Assembly (NCBI GenBank): GCA_964563495.1
Contig: CAZLYK010000027.1
Span: 1 to 49,536 of the forward strand
Direction: 5' to 3'
Source: CAZLYK01 sp964563495
Lineage (GTDB): Bacteria > Acidobacteriota > Blastocatellia > RBC074
DNA: 49,536 bases
The notes under the pieces are model-generated. The model was not told the DNA's origin and did not search any database. It saw nothing but the letters and a program-made list of their open reading frames with translations. A program made the position numbers and the translations under genes. Shown here piece after piece: positions 46,158 to 49,536 of the stretch. How positions within the stretch are numbered: the stretch's first letter is position 1; every line of letters begins with the position of its first letter.

Positions 46158-47049
46158 TGACGAAGCCGCGTGCGCGCAGCCAGTTTTCAAGCAGCTTTGA
46201 CCAGGTGCTCAACGCAGGGTTATTGGTCGCGAGGCCGACGCCGTGTCTGCCGGTCTCGTAAACGTGAAGCTCGTAAGGGACCTTGGATGCCCGGAGCGCC
46301 GCCGCGAACATGAGACTGTTTTCGACCGGAACGCCCTGGTCGTCCTGCGTGTGAAAGAAGAAGGTCGGAGGGGTTTTCTGCGTGACCTGCTTCTCATTCG
46401 AGAGCAGATCGACCAATTCGGGCGGCGGATTTTCGCCGAGCAGGTTTTTGCGTGAGCCGGCGTGAGCGGATGGGCCGCTCAGCGTGATCACCGGATAGCA
46501 GAGAATCAGCAGGTCGGGGCGGCTGCTCGCTCTTTCGATCGGATCAGCGGCTTCGGGCTGGCCGTCGTCAAAATGCGTTGCGGCCGTCGAAGCCAGGTGC
46601 CCGCCGGCCGAAAAGCCCATGATCCCGATCCGATTCGGGTCGATCTTCCATCCGGCCGATTTCGCCCGGGTCGTCCGAATAGCGCGCAGCACATCCTGCA
46701 TCATCGACGGATGTTGATATTTGGGACCGAGCCGGTATTTGAGGACAACGGCGGTCACTCCGATGCTGTTTAACCAGACCGCGATATCGTGCCCTTCGTG
46801 TGGGGCGAGGGCGCGATAGCCGCCCCCTGGACAAACGACGATCGCCGCGCCGGAAGCCTTTTCGGCAGGCGCCGGATAGACCTGGAGGCTCGGAATGTCT
46901 TCGGGTTGAGATCCCTTCGCACCCGGGGCGCCTTCGGACCAGAGCGGAATTGGCGTGGGTTGCGAGGCGGTTTGACCGAGATTGACCATGGCCGGCAGCG
47001 CGACCATGCAAATCGCCCGGACGGTCTTTGAAATCAAAGAGGGCTTCAT
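46153..47049 (-). CDS. Exported alpha/beta hydrolase (esterase/BD-FAE-like)
   Basis: A 298-residue protein with an N-terminal signal (ISKTVRAICMVALPAMVNLG). The oxyanion motif AAIVVCPGGGYRALAPHEG and nucleophile elbow MGFSAGGHLAST mark a hormone-sensitive-lipase or acetyl-xylan-esterase-like fold; the acid and histidine are in HTQDDQGVPVENS and TGRHGVGLA. It probably deacetylates carbohydrate or cleaves small esters outside the cell. I chose the ATG at 47047-47049 (GAGGT upstream); the longer frame is repeat-derived. The stop TAG comes from the repeat. Confidence 0.88.
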   Translation of the reverse strand: MKPSLISKTVRAICMVALPAMVNLGQTASQPTPIPLWSEGAPGAKGSQPEDIPSLQVYPAPAEKASGAAIVVCPGGGYRALAPHEGHDIAVWLNSIGVTAVVLKYRLGPKYQHPSMMQDVLRAIRTTRAKSAGWKIDPNRIGIMGFSAGGHLASTAATHFDDGQPEAADPIERASSRPDLLILCYPVITLSGPSAHAGSRKNLLGENPPPELVDLLSNEKQVTQKTPPTFFFHTQDDQGVPVENSLMFAAALRASKVPYELHVYETGRHGVGLATNNPALSTWSKLLENWLRARGFVK

Positions 47050-47087
47050 TGACTGACCTCGAATTGAGCGGTTATCGACCTGGAAAA

Positions 47088-47173
47088 AGAGACAGGACTG
47101 ACAAGCTTCCTGCAGGATCAGACCAGACCCGAATCTTGTATAATCCCGAATCAATCTTGTCAATCCTGTCTAT
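47088..47173. repeat. Degenerate AATAGACAGGATT-family palindrome
   Basis: AAGAGACAGGACTGACAAG on the left and CAATCCTGTCTAT on the right (to 47173) keep the family ends, while the middle has diverged. It lies between the secretin-domain gene stop (47176) and the esterase-like gene. Confidence 0.75.
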
Positions 47174-47175
47174 CG

Positions 47176-48000
47176 CTATTTAACCACTCTGGCGGTCAGG
47201 ACGAGGATCATCCCCTTGTCTTTCATGCTGGCTGTGCCGACGACGACCCTCTCACCATCGCGAACGGTCAGATTGGTGCTGACCTTGGCCTCGCCAAAAA
47301 AATCACGATCCACGTTAGTCGACGGGGAGACAGTGAAATTGAAATCGCGAATGACCAATGATTGAGAGGTACCCTCGACCGCCTCGGGCGAGACCTGGCG
47401 AATATGCATCTCATAGTTGATCGATGATGGTCTCTCGCTGTTGGGAACCCGCAGGGAAGCGCGGCCCAGGCTGGTGATAATATATGATGAAGCGTACGAA
47501 GTCTGGAGCTTGGCGCGATGAATAATGGTGGTCAGCAGGTTGTAGTTCTTGTAACCAAGGGTGTTTTGCAGTTGTTTGACCACATCTTTCAGCGCCGCCG
47601 GTTGAGGATTCCCGCCGAGGTCTTCATTTGAAGCAATCAGGACATCGACCTGGATCTCGGCGTCCGGCTCGGTCGATCGCGCAGGCCGGGGAATGTCCAG
47701 ACGTTTGATCGCCTCTTCGATGGTCGCGATATTTTCGGGGAAGTCCCGGACGGTGATCGTCTTAAGCTCGGGATTATAGGTGACGGTCGCGCCCTTGAAC
47801 CCGCTGCCCAGAATCAGAACCGTCCGGTAAATTTCGCCGGGGTCGCGATACTTGATCTCGAAGATCCTTCCCTTGAATCCGGTCGATTCGACATAGTCTT
47901 TCTGCGGCGGCGGCTCGCTCTTTTGCTGAGCCACCGCGACTGCCTGAACCGCGACGGCCAGAAGAATAATAAAAATAAGTTTGAATGATCTTGATGACAT
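47176..48000 (-). CDS. Exported secretin-domain-like protein
   Basis: A 274-residue protein with signal MSSRSFKLIFIILLAVAVQ. Residues about 40-95 (YRTVLILGSGFKGATVTYNP, ITVRDFPENIATIEEAIKRL) resemble the N-terminal short domain of secretins. The C-terminus (TVRDGERVVVGTASMKDKGM and ILVLTARVVK) resembles the closing strands of a secretin barrel. At this length it cannot be a full secretin. The ATG has AGGAG upstream. It starts 8 bases after the anti-sigma gene, so it is probably cotranscribed with the sigma/anti-sigma pair. Confidence 0.6.
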   Translation of the reverse strand: MSSRSFKLIFIILLAVAVQAVAVAQQKSEPPPQKDYVESTGFKGRIFEIKYRDPGEIYRTVLILGSGFKGATVTYNPELKTITVRDFPENIATIEEAIKRLDIPRPARSTEPDAEIQVDVLIASNEDLGGNPQPAALKDVVKQLQNTLGYKNYNLLTTIIHRAKLQTSYASSYIITSLGRASLRVPNSERPSSINYEMHIRQVSPEAVEGTSQSLVIRDFNFTVSPSTNVDRDFFGEAKVSTNLTVRDGERVVVGTASMKDKGMILVLTARVVK

Positions 48001-48008
48001 AGCTTCTC

Positions 48009-48716
48009 CTATTTGGCGCTCGATGGCGTTTTTGAGGACTGTGGGGCGTCGTGATTCGAAGCGAACCAGATAATCCGTATATTCGGGTCCGCCGTCTGAA
48101 ACTCGATCCGCGTCACTTCCTGGGCGATTGTTTCCCGGCCGGCTTGGTTGGCATCCGAGGCCGGCGCGGCCAGTCCGAGTTGATCGTCGTAAGAGTTGTC
48201 ACCGGTTCGCGGCGCTAATTGATTGGATCGTTTACGATCATGCTTTGCTTGACCGGCGGATGCACGTCGAGAGTCCTTTGAATTGCCGGTTGACGGTGGA
48301 TTTGCTTCTTTGATGATCGCGGTCCCAAGAGTCAATTCGACAGGTCCGGGTTCGGTCCTCGCGGTTTGGCGATAAGCGACTATGCCGGCAATCAAAATCA
48401 CGAGCACCAGAGCGGTTGAGACGGCGATCGGCAGTCTCCAATTAATGGGCAGCGCGAACGGATCGAACCATGATGATTTTCGGCGGCCGGCGTCGATCTC
48501 TCTCAAGACCTGGGATCGCAGTTGGTCGAGGAACGATTGATCAAGCCGGGGCGGCGTCGAACCGGCGAGCCAGTCATGGGTCTCGGAAAATTCGCCGGCC
48601 AGGCGACGGCAGCCGTCGCAGGTCTCAAGGTGAAGGGCGATCGCAGCGGCATGTTTTGGATCCAGATCTCCACCGGCGAAAAGCGGAATCAATTGTTCGA
48701 TTTGCCTGCAGTTCAT
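48009..48716 (-). CDS. Anti-sigma factor with zinc-finger (zf-HC2) domain
   Basis: A 235-residue protein. The N-terminal zf-HC2 fold has C3 and HLETCDGC (His-x3-Cys-x2-Cys), as in ZAS anti-sigma factors. A single TM segment (LPIAVSTALVLVILIAGIVA) follows at about 95-115, then a Ser/Lys-rich external part. It should hold the neighbouring ECF sigma factor at the membrane. Its ATG overlaps the sigma gene stop (ATGA at 48713-48716), a strong sign of coupling. Confidence 0.9.
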   Translation of the reverse strand: MNCRQIEQLIPLFAGGDLDPKHAAAIALHLETCDGCRRLAGEFSETHDWLAGSTPPRLDQSFLDQLRSQVLREIDAGRRKSSWFDPFALPINWRLPIAVSTALVLVILIAGIVAYRQTARTEPGPVELTLGTAIIKEANPPSTGNSKDSRRASAGQAKHDRKRSNQLAPRTGDNSYDDQLGLAAPASDANQAGRETIAQEVTRIEFQTADPNIRIIWFASNHDAPQSSKTPSSAK

Positions 48717-49354
48717 TGGGGCCTCACACTTCTCTTGCTTGGTTGCTTCAACCAGCGATCCCGAAAAAGTTTGAGCTTGGTTCTGGCCGTGCTGATCTGT
48801 GATCTGACCGTGGTCGGGCTGGAGCCAAGAATTTTGGCGACTGCTTCGGTCGAGAGCCCTTCCAGATCGCGCAGGACGATCGCCGCGCGTTCTTTCTCCG
48901 ACAACGTCGCCAGGGCGTGTGCGATGATCTCCTGTTCCTGAGCCTGCATGGCGCCGGCTTCGGCGTTGTCCCCGCTGACCGGCTCGCTCAGCTTGCCGGA
49001 TTGATACTCGGCTTCGAGTGAAGCGTGGCGGCTGCGATTTCGTTTGCGCGCCAGATCGCGACAGACATTGACGACGATGCGATAAAGCCAGCCCGAGAAA
49101 TCCTGCCTCGAGTCGAATTTGTTCAGGTGCCGGTAAACTCTCAAAAAAGCTTCCTGCGCGGCGTCTCGCGCGTCTTCCTGGTTGCCGAGCAAGCGCCAGG
49201 CGAGCGCGATCACCCTCCGCTCGTGCCCGATCATGATCTGATCGAATGCGGCGGTGTCGCCTTCGCGGGCGCGAATGATCAGTTGGGCAAAGCCGGTGTC
49301 GGCCTCGTCTTGCTCAACAGATCGTCCCTCTTCAGCCATTAGTGCGATTTCCAC
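48713..49354 (-). CDS. ECF-type sigma-70 factor
   Basis: A 213-residue RpoE-like sigma factor. Region 2: RRVIALAWRLLGNQEDARDA, FDSRQDFSGWLYRIVVNVCR. Region 4: LSEKERAAIVLRDLEGLSTE, then AVAKILGSSPTTVRSQIS, a helix-turn-helix. No region 1 or 3, as expected for ECF factors. The first codon here is GTG (49352-49354); an ATG five codons later (49337-49339) is equally possible as neither has a good ribosome site. Its regulon is unknown. Confidence 0.93.
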   Translation of the reverse strand: MEIALMAEEGRSVEQDEADTGFAQLIIRAREGDTAAFDQIMIGHERRVIALAWRLLGNQEDARDAAQEAFLRVYRHLNKFDSRQDFSGWLYRIVVNVCRDLARKRNRSRHASLEAEYQSGKLSEPVSGDNAEAGAMQAQEQEIIAHALATLSEKERAAIVLRDLEGLSTEAVAKILGSSPTTVRSQISTARTKLKLFRDRWLKQPSKRSVRPQ

Positions 49355-49403
49355 ATTTAGATCTACTCAGCCGGCCGGGTAAACGTTGAGATATTTTTGA
49401 AAG

Positions 49404-49489
49404 AATAGACAGGATTGACGGGATTGTTGCAGGATTTGACAAGACAGGTCTTGTCAAATCCTGCAACAATCCTGTCAATCATGTCTATT
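49404..49489. repeat. AATAGACAGGATT-family palindrome, about 41-bp arms
   Basis: Arms 49404-49444 and 49449-49489 are inverted copies with two mismatches and a 4-base loop. It lies upstream of the ECF sigma gene and directly at the 3' end of the next minus-strand gene, whose stop (49485-49487) it contains. Confidence 0.93.
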
Positions 49490-49536
49490 TCACCGTGATC
49501 TTGACGAGATTCGCGGATACTCCCTCGACGACCAGT
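49485..49536 (-). CDS. C-terminal end of an unidentified protein
   Basis: The window edge shows the last 16 codons of a minus-strand gene, ending LVVEGVSANLVKITVK then TAG. The stop codon is supplied by the repeat element. Too little is visible for a family call. Confidence 0.6.
   Translation of the reverse strand, partial: LVVEGVSANLVKITVK

Overview
The window is about 49.5 kb of a bacterial chromosome, moderately GC-rich, with densely packed operons. I find no phage, plasmid or transposase genes. The mix of genes (tRNA-tuf operon, hrcA-dnaJ, one long nuo operon, many secreted alpha/beta hydrolases, a DUF1080 protein, an M28 peptidase) plus many long palindromic intergenic repeats built on the core AATAGACAGGATT suggests an Acidobacteriota genome, perhaps Blastocatellia. 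That placement is an inference; no rRNA is present to test it.

Layout. 1-720 (minus): tRNA-Thr(TGT), tRNA-Tyr(GTA), tRNA-Gly(TCC), tRNA-Thr(GGT), then the start of tuf, the same order as the E. coli thrU-tyrU-glyT-thrT-tufB operon. 774-4701 (minus): hrcA, dnaJ, a YbhN-like membrane protein and nrdR. 4987-19557 (plus): a respiratory complex I operon, nuoA-B-C-D-E-F-G-H-J-K-L-M-N, with nuoI absent. Between nuoC and nuoD lies a palindromic tandem array containing a 100-N assembly gap. 19580-21902: a membrane-anchored PHP-domain protein and a secreted DUF1080 protein.

21912-29442 (minus) is the most interesting block. It is a six-gene lipid cassette: a fatty acyl-AMP ligase, a cyclopropane-synthase-like methyltransferase, a stand-alone acyl carrier protein, an acyl-ACP desaturase with all six iron ligands, an alpha/beta hydrolase, and a 910-residue fusion of an acyl-activating domain, a carrier domain and a PlsC acyltransferase. 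Together these could load a fatty acid onto a dedicated carrier, desaturate it, methylate or cyclopropanate it, and transfer it to a glycerolipid.

29595-35968 (minus): an RND efflux system (TolC-like, adaptor, pump). 36083-39777 (minus): a FadD-like ligase, a cupin, an alpha/beta hydrolase and a small secreted SH3-like protein. 40006-48000: a DUF3298 lipoprotein, an acyltransferase-3 membrane protein, PPK2, a Tat-exported dienelactone hydrolase, an M28 peptidase, a secreted esterase-like hydrolase and a secretin-domain protein. 48009-49354 (minus): an anti-sigma factor and an ECF sigma factor. The last bases hold the 3' end of one more gene.

The second theme is the repeats. At least a dozen hairpin elements sit directly after stop codons, several inside operons. 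In many cases the element itself supplies the stop codon, leaving C-terminal tails such as NRQD.
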